This document shows, in pieces, positions 24,246 to 31,257 of a DNA stretch of 64,000 nt; position 1 is the stretch's first letter, and the number at the start of each line of letters is the position of its first letter. Origin of the DNA: Nannocystis pusilla (GTDB taxonomy: Bacteria > Myxococcota_A > Polyangia > Nannocystales > Nannocystaceae); NCBI RefSeq assembly GCF_020073745.1, contig NZ_JAIRAU010000057.1, forward strand, positions 1-64,000. Reading direction: 5' to 3'. The position numbers were made by a program, and so were the translations under genes. The notes under the pieces were generated by a model. The model was not told the origin of the DNA. It saw only the letters and a program-made list of their open reading frames with translations, and made no database searches.

Positions 24246-24953
24246 TCAAATCGGGCGCGACGGCTGTGGCACCCACGACACCGCCACCGGGTCGCGCTCG
24301 ACCGGCAGGCCCGGTTCGCGGCTCGGCGAGACATCGTCGGCCCATGGGTCGACCGCGTCGTCGACGAAGGCCACGGCTTCGGCCTCGTCGCCGGCCGGCT
24401 CGGTCGCCGGCGCGGCGATCGCCGCCTCGCCCGGCAATTCCTTCGGGATCTCCGACCCGCGCGGCGGCCACATGCCGCGGCCGGCGACCGCGATCTCCGG
24501 GAGCACGTGGCCGGCGAAGATCGCCTCCTCGAGCCGCTTCTTCAGCGCCTGGACCGCCGGGAAGTAGTCCTTGCGCGAATAGCGCTGGTTGAGGATACAG
24601 AACTCTTCGTTCTTCAGGCCGACGCAGGCGAAGCACTGCGTGCAGCCGATGCAGTCGACGCAGAGCACGAGGTACTGCGAATCCTCACAGCCTTCGCAGA
24701 ACTCGAGGTGGCCCGAACGGACGCACGAGCGGCTCATGCGCGAACGGGTACAGGCGCGGCAGTCGTGGCACTGCTCGCAGTTGCTGCAGTCGTTGCAGCG
24801 CACGCACTGGACGCAGAAGCGGCAGCGGTTGCAATCGAGGCAGCCGTCGCAGCGGAGGTTGCCCTCGCCGGCGCGGCTGGGTGCGAGACCGGCGCGGTGG
24901 GCGTCGAGGAGCCCGCGGAACTGGGCCAGCAGTTCGTCGAGGGTCGGGTGCAC
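24246..24953 (-). CDS. Cysteine-rich CxxC-repeat protein
   Basis: A 235-residue soluble protein with about 21 cysteines in residues 34-125, mostly as CxxC pairs spaced three apart (CDGCLDCNRCRFCVQC, CNDCSNCEQCHDC). Then comes CVGLKNEEFCILNQRYSRKDYF. That last block resembles a segment found in Cys-rich proteins of several bacteria (sometimes mislabelled CaiB/BaiF), where N-[LK]-x-x-K-x-Y-C-I-x-N-x-x-Y recurs. The pattern suggests several bound zinc ions or iron-sulphur clusters. The C-terminal 85 residues are acidic and disordered-looking. The start is GTG at 24953. Function unknown; it precedes proC. Confidence 0.75.
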   Translation of the reverse strand: MHPTLDELLAQFRGLLDAHRAGLAPSRAGEGNLRCDGCLDCNRCRFCVQCVRCNDCSNCEQCHDCRACTRSRMSRSCVRSGHLEFCEGCEDSQYLVLCVDCIGCTQCFACVGLKNEEFCILNQRYSRKDYFPAVQALKKRLEEAIFAGHVLPEIAVAGRGMWPPRGSEIPKELPGEAAIAAPATEPAGDEAEAVAFVDDAVDPWADDVSPSREPGLPVERDPVAVSWVPQPSRPI

Positions 24954-25004
24954 GGCCTACGAGGGTGCCACGGATCGTGGCGTGACCCAAAGTAGGCGGC
25001 CGTG

Positions 25005-25010
25005 TATGCT
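25005..25010 (+). promoter_or_regulatory. -10-like TATGCT before a lipoprotein gene
   Basis: TATGCT lies 12 nt before the ATG at 25023, so the leader would be about 6 nt. The 69-bp gap is shared with the divergent Cys-rich gene. Confidence 0.35.
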
Positions 25011-25022
25011 CCGCGCGCGCCC

Positions 25023-25634
25023 ATGGCCTCCCGCCGCCTCCTATTCGTCATTGCGCTGCTCGCGCAGGTCGTCGCGCTCGGCGCGTGTCAGCGAAAGATC
25101 GGCAGCGCGTGCCGGGTGAGCACCGACTGCAGCTTCCGCGGCGAGCGAATCTGCGACCTCTCGTACCTCGTCGACGGCAACGGCAACCCCGACCCCAACG
25201 GCAAGGGCGAGTGCACGATCGAGGGCTGCACCCCCGGCTCGTGCCCGAAAGAGGGCGCCTGCATTCAGGTCTTCAACACGGAGTTCCTGAGCGTGGCCTG
25301 CGACCCCGACTGCGAGGATCGCCGCCCCGTCGGGCCTGACGACAAGATCAGCGAGAGCGATCCCCAGTACAAGTGCCGCGAGCTCGGCGATCCGACGATC
25401 TACAACCGCTGCACCGATCAGGAGCTGTGCTTGCCCGAGGGCCTGTGCGCCGACCTGTTCAGCGCGCGGGTCTCCTGCCGCAAGGAGTGCAACACCGACC
25501 GCGGCTGCCGTGACGGCTACGAGTGCCGACAGACCGGCAGCAACGGCGTCTACGTCGCGTTCTCGCCGACCAACCCGCACTCGATGCCGATCGAGTCGAT
25601 CTGCATGCCGATCGAGCCCAAGGCCGACGAGTAG
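25023..25634 (+). CDS. Cys-rich lipoprotein, unknown function
   Basis: A 203-residue predicted lipoprotein: MASRRLLFVIALLAQVVALGAC gives the signal and lipobox. The mature part has many cysteines in short disulphide-like spacing (SACRVSTDC, CTIEGCTPGSCPKEGAC, CDPDCED, CTDQELCLPEGLC, SCRKECNTDRGC), as in extracellular Cys-rich proteins common in Nannocystaceae-type genomes. I do not recognise a named domain. The ATG at 25023 is chosen because it begins the signal peptide. Confidence 0.75.
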   Translation: MASRRLLFVIALLAQVVALGACQRKIGSACRVSTDCSFRGERICDLSYLVDGNGNPDPNGKGECTIEGCTPGSCPKEGACIQVFNTEFLSVACDPDCEDRRPVGPDDKISESDPQYKCRELGDPTIYNRCTDQELCLPEGLCADLFSARVSCRKECNTDRGCRDGYECRQTGSNGVYVAFSPTNPHSMPIESICMPIEPKADE

Positions 25635-25667
25635 CAGGACGCTCGCGGGGCAGGGCTGTCCGGCCGA

Positions 25668-25739
25668 CCGACAGGGCGCGTCCTGCCGGCGGGTCGCCTG
25701 GCGCTCGGGACATGTCCGCAAGTCGTTGAAATGTTTCGC
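25668..25739. repeat. Direct repeat, copy 1
   Basis: This 72-bp copy begins CCGACAGGGCG and ends CGCAAGTCGTTGAAATG plus TTTCGC. It includes GGACATGTCC at 25708-25717. Copy 2 is at 25893-25962. The last 25 bases differ at a single position, while the middle has several changes and a short length difference. Confidence 0.75.
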
Positions 25740-25892
25740 CGGCCGCGCCCCGCGAGCGGCGGTGTCCGGCGGGCTGGCCAGGGCGTCGCCGCCGATGCCG
25801 GGTGAGCGAGCGACCGCGCCGATGTTCTGCTGCTGCCTCGTCGCGGCCGCTCGTGAATGAGAGGGCCTCGCGCAGGCGGCGTGTCCCGCGGG

Positions 25893-25962
25893 CCGACAGG
25901 GCGTCCAGCGGGCGGGCCACCTGGCACCCGGGTCACGTCCGCAAGTCGTTGAAATGCTTCGC
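25893..25962. repeat. Direct repeat, copy 2
   Basis: A 70-bp copy of the unit at 25668-25739. Here the palindrome core has decayed to GGTCACGTCC, while the GTCGTTGAAATG stretch beside it is intact. Confidence 0.75.
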
Positions 25963-26025
25963 TCACGATCGCGGCGCTCGGCTTGCTCAAGAGGGTGCAT
26001 CGGCGCAACGCCGAACGGAGACACC

Positions 26026-26361
26026 ATGTTCAAGCGCATCCGCACCTTCCTCTCCCTGTCCACGCTCGCCGCCACCCTGCTGGTCGCATCGCCGGCCTTC
26101 GCGGCGCCCACCCTCGAGGGCCAGGTCAACCTCAACACCGCGACCGTCGAGCAGCTCGAGCTGTTGCCCGGCATCGGCCCGGCGATGGCGAAGAAGATCG
26201 TCGATTACCGCGCCAACAAGCCGTTCCAGGAGACCAACCACATCATCCGGATCAAGGGCATCGGCCCCAAGACCTACGCCAAGTTCAAGCAGTACCTCGT
26301 GCTCAAGGGCGAGACCACCCTGCGCGAGGTGCCGAAGGACGAGCAGGCCGCCAAGCCCTGA
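26026..26361 (+). CDS. ComEA-like helix-hairpin-helix protein
   Basis: A 111-residue exported protein with a signal peptide (FLSLSTLAATLLVASPAFA). A pair of helix-hairpin-helix motifs follows: VNLNTATVEQLELLPGIGPAMAKKIVDYR and IIRIKGIGPKTYAKFKQYL. This domain binds DNA without sequence specificity; in ComEA it takes up transforming DNA in the periplasm. No other competence genes are nearby, so a role in uptake is inference only. A short Lys-rich tail ends the protein. A CGGAG ribosome-binding site precedes the ATG at 26026. The gene is followed at once by a long inverted repeat. Confidence 0.88.
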   Translation: MFKRIRTFLSLSTLAATLLVASPAFAAPTLEGQVNLNTATVEQLELLPGIGPAMAKKIVDYRANKPFQETNHIIRIKGIGPKTYAKFKQYLVLKGETTLREVPKDEQAAKP

Positions 26362-26368
26362 GCGCGTG

Positions 26369-26505
26369 AGCCCGGCGAGCCGGGGCACGGGCACGGGCGC
26401 GACGCGCGAGGGCACCTCCGTGGCCCCGCTCATCGCGACGGTCTGCACTCCTTTCACGGCGATGACGCGCGTCGCGCCCGTGCCCGTGCTCCGACTCTCC
26501 GGGCT
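26369..26505. repeat. 40-bp imperfect inverted repeat (MITE-like or RNA hairpin)
   Basis: Bases 26369-26408 and 26466-26505 are complementary at 37 of 40 positions, with a perfect inner run of about 24 bp. The 57-nt loop itself contains TCATCGC and GCGATGA arms. It starts 7 bp after the ComEA-like stop. It could be a strong terminator, a structured RNA or a small non-autonomous transposon end pair. Confidence 0.8.
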
Positions 26506-26978
26506 TTCAAGCACCTCACCACCTGTCCGTAGAGACATCCATCATCACCGCACGGCGGTAGCCGTGGAGACGGTCGTCCTGCCACACGCGTGATCGCTCG
26601 CTCCGGATGAAACAGCCGGACCTGTCCGGCCACGCGATCCGCATCAAGCTCCACTGCCCCGGTGTGCCCTCTCCTCCCTCTTGCCTCGGAGACTCCGTGA
26701 TTCCGACGCGTCACCTCGGCGTACGTCCCTCCTTCACCTCGTCTCGGCGACACAGCGGCCGGTTCACGGTCTCTCCGAGCCCTCGATTCCCCTCCCCCGC
26801 TCTTCCGAGCCCTCCGTGCACTCGCACGGACCTGCCGATCGCATGCACCTCGAGTTCCAGCAGTTCGCGACCTCTCGCGGCCCATCGACGCTCCTGCACC
26901 AGCCCCGGGCGCGCTTTTCGTCGCGCGACATGGCAGCCCGGCCGGCTCCTGGCGCGTGCACGTCCCGGGCGGACGGGT
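26506..26978. other. Spacer without a recognised gene
   Basis: A stem-loop of the dispersed family, ACCTGTCC-GTAG-AGACATCC, is at 26521-26540. I see no coding bias in any frame over the rest. Confidence 0.5.
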
Positions 26979-26984
26979 TAAGGT
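26979..26984 (+). promoter_or_regulatory. -10-like TAAGGT before a lipoprotein gene
   Basis: TAAGGT lies 8 nt before the GTG at 26993. The same hexamer with the same spacing precedes the hydrolase gene at 30220. Confidence 0.45.
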
Positions 26985-26992
26985 TCCCCGGC

Positions 26993-27982
26993 GTGCGCTC
27001 GCGTCTCCTCGCCCCCATCTTCGCCGCCCTCCTCGCCGCTGCTGCGACCGGGTGCCGTCCGCCCGAGATCCTCCCGCCCTACGCGGCGGGCCAGGCCCCG
27101 AAGCCTGACGAGCTGCTCGGCACTGCGGCGCCGAAGATCTCCGCCTTGCAGGTCCCGGTCGCCAAGATCCGGATCGGTCGCGCGCCCAGCGGCAACCTCA
27201 TGTTCCTGGCCCAAAAGCCAGGGCGCTTCTCCGGCCAGATCCAGATCGCCGGTCACGAGTTCGTCTCGCTGGCCTTCCACGAGCGCGGCTACACCCTGCG
27301 CAACGTCGCCGCCGACAACCTGCCCAGCGGCTTCTTCGCCGGGCCTCCCGCCGACTGTGCGATCCAGCGGCTGCTCGGTGTACCGTTCGCCGCGCAGGAG
27401 CTGGTGTCCCTGGTGCTCGGCGGCGCTCCCGTGCTCGCCCCGCCCTACGAGGTCGTGTCGCAGAGCTGGGACGCCCGCCACGGCCACGAAGTCCTGCGCC
27501 TGCGCGCCCCGGGGTACGAGCAAGAGCTGCGCTTCGCCCACGTCGACGGCGCCTGGTGGCCGGCCGGCGGCACGCTGTGGCAGCGCCGCAGCGACGGCCA
27601 GCTCGCGCGCATGTGGTCGCTCCTGCACGAGGAGCTGCACCCGGTGGACGGCACGGTGCTGCCCCGCCGCACCCGCCTCGCCGGCCCGAGCACGCGTCGG
27701 CAGGACCTCGTCATCATCACCTACGGCGCGCAGACCGTCGATCCCGACCTCGGAGACAGCGCCGTCGCCCAGGCCAACGACGACGACGCCGGCTGGGAGG
27801 ACGAGGACACCGCCGCCGCGCCCTCGGAGGGCGAGGGCGACGCGCCCGATGCACCTGCCCCGGCGGACACCCCTCCGGCTCCGAGCGCCTCGCAATCCCC
27901 CGCTCAGGCCGAGCCGTCCATCCCGCCGCAATTCACGCTCGACGGCGCCGGCCTCGCTCCGCGCGGCGAGCTGTGCCGCTGA
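26993..27982 (+). CDS. Lipoprotein, possible LolA/LolB-like fold
   Basis: A 329-residue predicted lipoprotein: RSRLLAPIFAALLAAAATGC gives the signal and lipobox. The mature domain (about residues 50-250) has alternating strands such as AKIRIGRAPSGNLMFLAQKP and GQIQIAGHEFVSLAFHERGYT, recalling lipid-binding LolB-like or DUF4292-like lipoproteins, but I cannot name the family with certainty. The last 80 residues are an acidic, Pro/Ala-rich low-complexity tail. GTG at 26993 is chosen for the signal peptide and the TAAGGT element. It converges on the putative outer-membrane protein gene. Confidence 0.7.
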   Translation: MRSRLLAPIFAALLAAAATGCRPPEILPPYAAGQAPKPDELLGTAAPKISALQVPVAKIRIGRAPSGNLMFLAQKPGRFSGQIQIAGHEFVSLAFHERGYTLRNVAADNLPSGFFAGPPADCAIQRLLGVPFAAQELVSLVLGGAPVLAPPYEVVSQSWDARHGHEVLRLRAPGYEQELRFAHVDGAWWPAGGTLWQRRSDGQLARMWSLLHEELHPVDGTVLPRRTRLAGPSTRRQDLVIITYGAQTVDPDLGDSAVAQANDDDAGWEDEDTAAAPSEGEGDAPDAPAPADTPPAPSASQSPAQAEPSIPPQFTLDGAGLAPRGELCR

Positions 27983-28030
27983 GGCGACTCGCTCCGCACG
28001 GCCGGAGCTCCTGCCGTTCGCTCATTCGGG

Positions 28031-28094
28031 ACATGCCCCCGAGGACATGTCCCTCTCGACCGAGCCCCTGAGACATATCCCGCAGGACATGTCC
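28031..28094. repeat. Two dispersed stem-loops between convergent genes
   Basis: ACATGCCC-CCGA-GGACATGT is at 28031-28050 and ACATATCC-CGCA-GGACATGT at 28073-28092. Each is followed by CC, so the GGACATGTCC core is intact in both. They lie between the lipoprotein stop (27982) and the convergent barrel-protein stop (28100), where a bidirectional terminator is expected. Confidence 0.8.
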
Positions 28095-28099
28095 CTCGT

Positions 28100-29260
28100 T
28101 CACTTCGAGCCGAAGAAGTACTGCAGGCTGCCGCCGAAGTAGAAGCCGGTGTTCCAGCCGCCGGTGAGGTTGATGCCGAACGTGTCCTTGATGAGGAAGC
28201 GGGCGGTGAGAAGCAGGTTGACGATGGGGATGACGGGCAGGTTGATGCCCTTCTCGCGGCCGAGGGCGTTGAGGTCGGACTCGGCGCAGCTGTCCTTGGT
28301 GCACTTGGCGAAGCGCCCGACGTTCGCGCCGCTCTGGTCGAGCAGCAGGCTGCCCTGGGCCGGCGGGGCGCCGCCCGGGTTGTCGGGGTCGGGCGACCAG
28401 TGCGGCGTGCACTTGGTGAAATCGGAGTAGTCGGCGACCGAGTTGCAGGTGTTCTGCGGGTTGCCGTCGGTCGAGCCGAGGGCCGGGCTGCCGAGCGGCG
28501 TCTGCCACAGGCCCTTGCCGGTGATGATGCCGATGCCGAGGCCGCCGCCGCCGCCGAGCTGGAACGCGAAGTCGGGCGTCTCGACGATCGTCCCGCGGCC
28601 GATGAAGTCGACCTGCAGCGCGACGAAGCTGAAGTTGACCTGCGTGTAGTCGGCCGCCTGGAGGTTCGGGTTGCCGTTGGCGTCCTTCTCGCTGTCGTCG
28701 AGCCACAGGCCGTCGGGCGCCTTGAGGCGGTGGTAGGCGACGGCCGGGACGATGTCGAAGTTCTTCGAGAAGCGGTAGATGTACTCGCCGCCGATGTAGA
28801 AGTTGCAGCCGTCGACGCGCGTCAGGCCGGCGCCGAACTTGCCGCCGGGGATCGAGTCACCGCGGCACAGCGCGTTCGTCATGCTCTGCACATATCCGCG
28901 GACCGCCCAGGTCGGGATCACCGAGATGCCGCCGCGGATACCGAAGCCGTGACGCGTCCACTTCGGCTTCTCCGGCTCGGGCGGCGGCGGCTCCGGCTCC
29001 GGCGTCGGCTCGGGCTTCACCTCCGGTGCCGGCTCCGCTTTCTCCGGCATCACGATCTCGTCGCTCTTCGGCGCCTTCGAGCTGGTCGGCTGCCAGTCGG
29101 GGTTGTCCGCGGCCGGCTGCGTCGCCGTCGTCGTCGGTTGCGTCGGTTGCGTCGCTGCAGCCTGCGCCCACAGCGAACTCGCGCGCGCGTAGGGGTTTGC
29201 GAGGGCGAGCTGGGGCGTCAACGCGAACACGCAAGCGACAGCAAGAACAGAGCGACGCAT
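28100..29260 (-). CDS. Putative outer-membrane beta-barrel protein
   Basis: A 386-residue exported protein. The signal peptide (MRRSVLAVACVFALTPQLALA) is followed by a Thr/Gln- and then Pro/Glu-rich linker (about residues 35-100). A region of alternating hydrophobic strands comes next (GFGIRGGISVIPTWAVRGY, FYIGGEYIYRFSKNFDIVPAV, QVNFSFVALQVDFIGRG) and ends in GGSLQYFF. This layout suggests a porin-like or OmpA-type barrel with a periplasmic linker. No named family is recognised. A TATAGT -10 element 7 nt upstream predicts a leaderless transcript, although an AGAGG ribosome-binding site also overlaps. Confidence 0.7.
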   Translation of the reverse strand: MRRSVLAVACVFALTPQLALANPYARASSLWAQAAATQPTQPTTTATQPAADNPDWQPTSSKAPKSDEIVMPEKAEPAPEVKPEPTPEPEPPPPEPEKPKWTRHGFGIRGGISVIPTWAVRGYVQSMTNALCRGDSIPGGKFGAGLTRVDGCNFYIGGEYIYRFSKNFDIVPAVAYHRLKAPDGLWLDDSEKDANGNPNLQAADYTQVNFSFVALQVDFIGRGTIVETPDFAFQLGGGGGLGIGIITGKGLWQTPLGSPALGSTDGNPQNTCNSVADYSDFTKCTPHWSPDPDNPGGAPPAQGSLLLDQSGANVGRFAKCTKDSCAESDLNALGREKGINLPVIPIVNLLLTARFLIKDTFGINLTGGWNTGFYFGGSLQYFFGSK

Positions 29261-29267
29261 GACCTCT

Positions 29268-29273
29268 ACTATA
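29268..29273 (-). promoter_or_regulatory. -10 element TATAGT before the barrel protein
   Basis: On the minus strand TATAGT (five of six consensus) lies 7 nt before the ATG, with TTGCCG 18 bp further upstream as a -35. Transcription would start at or one base before the ATG. Confidence 0.55.
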
Positions 29274-29467
29274 CGCAGATCGCCTCGCGCGCGGCAAAAC
29301 TGCTGCTGTCTTCAAGCCACACCTTAAGCGCGAATTCGCACATTCTCCAGGGCGCGCTTCACGCTGGTCGGCAAACCGGCAAATCGCAGTTCATGACGCG
29401 TGCGTCACATCCTGACCCCGGCGACCTGGCCTTTGCGCCCGGCGGCCCTGCGGCCCTCCGCGGCGGC

Positions 29468-30220
29468 TCAGCGCGACAGGACCGCGCGGGCCGGCTCGTC
29501 GGGCTCGTCGAGGAACTCGCGGACGGCGGCATAGAACGGCTGCGCGATGACCAGCGACGAATGGCCGCCCGGCAGCACCACGTAGTCGCGCTCGCGGTCG
29601 ACGCCCTCGATGGGTCCCGGGTCGGGGCAGAGGGCGTCGGCGTCGGCGTGGATCTGCCGCAGGCGCACGCCGGCGGGCAGGGGGGCGGCACGCAGTTCTC
29701 TGATGAACCGGCTGCCGGGACGGACCTGCCACACCGAGGCGCTGACGAGCCCGACGGTCGCCATGCCGGCCAGCGACATCCACGTCCCGCCGAGCGGCGT
29801 GCCCATCAGCCCCAGCCGCCGCACGTGGTGGTGGGCGTACAGGAACTTGACCGCGTGCAGCGCCACCAGGCCGCCCATGCTGAAGCCGACGACGTCGACG
29901 CGGTCGATCTCGAGGCTCTCGGTCAACCCGCGCAGCTTCACCGCCAGCTCCTCGGCCGAACGGCTGAGCGAGCCGAGCTGCAGCATCCCGTGGTGGTAGC
30001 TGAACACGACCTTGCCGTCCGACTGCAGCCGGCGCGTCAGCGGTAACATCGTCCCGCGCGTGCCGAGGAACCCGTGCACCAGCACCACCGGGCGGCTCCC
30101 GGGTTCGACCCAGGACATGTCTCCGGCGACACGATTCCCGCGCAGGAGGTGACGCGCGTAGCCGAAGCCGTGGCTGATCGTCTCCGCCGCGTGCTGGATC
30201 ACTCCTCGTCGCTTCGCCAC
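29468..30220 (-). CDS. Alpha/beta-hydrolase, lipase-like
   Basis: A 250-residue alpha/beta-hydrolase. The oxyanion region reads VVLVHGFLGTRGTMLPLTRRL, the nucleophile elbow is GFSMGG, and a late PGGHSS histidine completes the likely triad; the Asp is probably in HADADALCPDP. The order and the RHLLRG N-terminus resemble triacylglycerol lipase or acyl-ester hydrolases. No signal peptide is seen, so it may be cytoplasmic. I chose the GTG at 30220 because TAAGGT lies 8 nt upstream. A GGACATGT half-element falls in the N-terminal codons (GDMSWVEPG, near 30113). Substrate unknown. Confidence 0.82.
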   Translation of the reverse strand: MAKRRGVIQHAAETISHGFGYARHLLRGNRVAGDMSWVEPGSRPVVLVHGFLGTRGTMLPLTRRLQSDGKVVFSYHHGMLQLGSLSRSAEELAVKLRGLTESLEIDRVDVVGFSMGGLVALHAVKFLYAHHHVRRLGLMGTPLGGTWMSLAGMATVGLVSASVWQVRPGSRFIRELRAAPLPAGVRLRQIHADADALCPDPGPIEGVDRERDYVVLPGGHSSLVIAQPFYAAVREFLDEPDEPARAVLSR

Positions 30221-30228
30221 TGCTTCCT

Positions 30229-30234
30229 ACCTTA
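30229..30234 (-). promoter_or_regulatory. -10-like TAAGGT before the hydrolase
   Basis: On the minus strand TAAGGT lies 8 nt before the GTG at 30220. Confidence 0.4.
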
Positions 30235-30309
30235 GCAGGACGAGGGGGCAGGGTCGCAAGACTCGGCGCGGCGCCCCGGCCTCGTACACGTGTCCGGGCG
30301 TCCCTGGTG

Positions 30310-31158
30310 TCAGCGCGTCCGCTCGGGGCGCGACAGAGCCAGCGCCGGCGTCGGCGACTCCGGCAACATGCCGCGGAACAGCTCGTCGCGTCCGCCGCTC
30401 CCGAGCGCCAGGCAGCGCGCGCGCGCCTCGCTGGCCAGACGCGTGCCGGGGAACGACTGCATCGCCTGCTCGTAGCGCGCGACGGCTTGCCTGCGCTCGC
30501 CGATCTGCTCGTACGCCTGACCGAGGTGGAACAGGTAGACCACGCGCGCGGGGTTGTAGCCGAGCGACTCGAGCCCGTGCTCGAGCAGCGCCGCGGCCTC
30601 GCGTGCGCGACCCATGCGCGCGAGGCACAGGCCCTCGAGCGCGTTCCAGGCCTGCGCCACGGTCGGCTGGTAGGCCGGTGGGACGAAGCGGAGGCAGGCG
30701 TCGCGGTCGCCGCGGATCTTCGCCAGGCGCTCGGCCGACGTCGACTCGGCGAGGCAGGCGATCTCGTGGCGACCGAACGCCGCCAGCGCCTGCAGGTGCG
30801 GCGACAACTTCGTCGATTGATCGTCGTAGAGCGCGTTGGCCTCGTCGAGCCGCCACTCGGCCACCAGCAGGCCGCCGAGCTGCGCGCGCGCCAACCACTG
30901 CCGCTCGACGCTCACCGCCTCGCCCGCGGCGGCCAGCGCGAGCTCGCGCCGCAGGTGTTGCTCGATCTCCCGGTGACGTCCGGTCGCGATCGCGCGCCGC
31001 AGCACCTCCGCCTCGAGCATCGCCCGCCGTCGTCGGTCGCGCCCGACGAGCCAGGCCCCGAACGACATGCTGAACACGAGCGCCGCGATCGCCGTGACCT
31101 CGCCCGAGCAGCCGGGGAGCAGCACGAGGGTCGGCAGGAAGATCCACGCGTCGCGCAC
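30310..31158 (-). CDS. Membrane-anchored TPR-like protein
   Basis: The 282-residue protein starts with two close hydrophobic segments (AWIFLPTLVLLPGC and AIAALVFSMSFGAWLVG), then a basic stretch. Helical repeats follow and resemble tetratricopeptide units, clearest at AWNALEGLCLARMGRAREAAALLEHGLESLG and YLFHLGQAYEQIGERRQAVARYEQAMQSFPG. TPR proteins are protein-protein adaptors; no partner is evident. I chose the GTG at 31158 because TATTGT lies 6 nt upstream; the adjacent GTG at 31161 is possible. An 8-base A-tract (minus strand) at 31203-31210 sits where an UP element would be. Confidence 0.68.
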   Translation of the reverse strand: MRDAWIFLPTLVLLPGCSGEVTAIAALVFSMSFGAWLVGRDRRRRAMLEAEVLRRAIATGRHREIEQHLRRELALAAAGEAVSVERQWLARAQLGGLLVAEWRLDEANALYDDQSTKLSPHLQALAAFGRHEIACLAESTSAERLAKIRGDRDACLRFVPPAYQPTVAQAWNALEGLCLARMGRAREAAALLEHGLESLGYNPARVVYLFHLGQAYEQIGERRQAVARYEQAMQSFPGTRLASEARARCLALGSGGRDELFRGMLPESPTPALALSRPERTR

Positions 31159-31164
31159 CACTTC

Positions 31165-31210
31165 ACAATAGCGCGACGCGACGGCCAGGCGTGAGGGTGC
31201 GATTTTTTTT
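31165..31210 (-). promoter_or_regulatory. -10-like TATTGT plus upstream A-tract
   Basis: On the minus strand TATTGT (31170-31165) precedes the GTG start by 6 nt. An A8 run at 31210-31203 lies about 45-52 bp upstream of the predicted start point, the usual UP-element position. Confidence 0.4.
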
Positions 31211-31257
31211 GCTCGCCGTGCAAAAGAAGCCCGGCTCGCATCGACCTCAGGGGGACC

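Larger units (their letters stand above)
25635..26025. other. Spacer with a diverged direct repeat
   Basis: No gene is recognised. The stretch holds two copies of a repeat of about 70 bp and two remnants of the dispersed stem-loop. Minus-strand frames carry a repeated peptide (FQRLADMSRAPG and FQRLADVTRVPG) that reflects the repeat. Confidence 0.5.

Noticed and set aside
20495..24592. Open frame of more than 1300 codons on the plus strand across the TonB receptor, a spacer and proC
   Set aside because: It runs antisense to clearly identified genes and through a non-coding gap; composition is Arg/Ala/His-rich without motifs.
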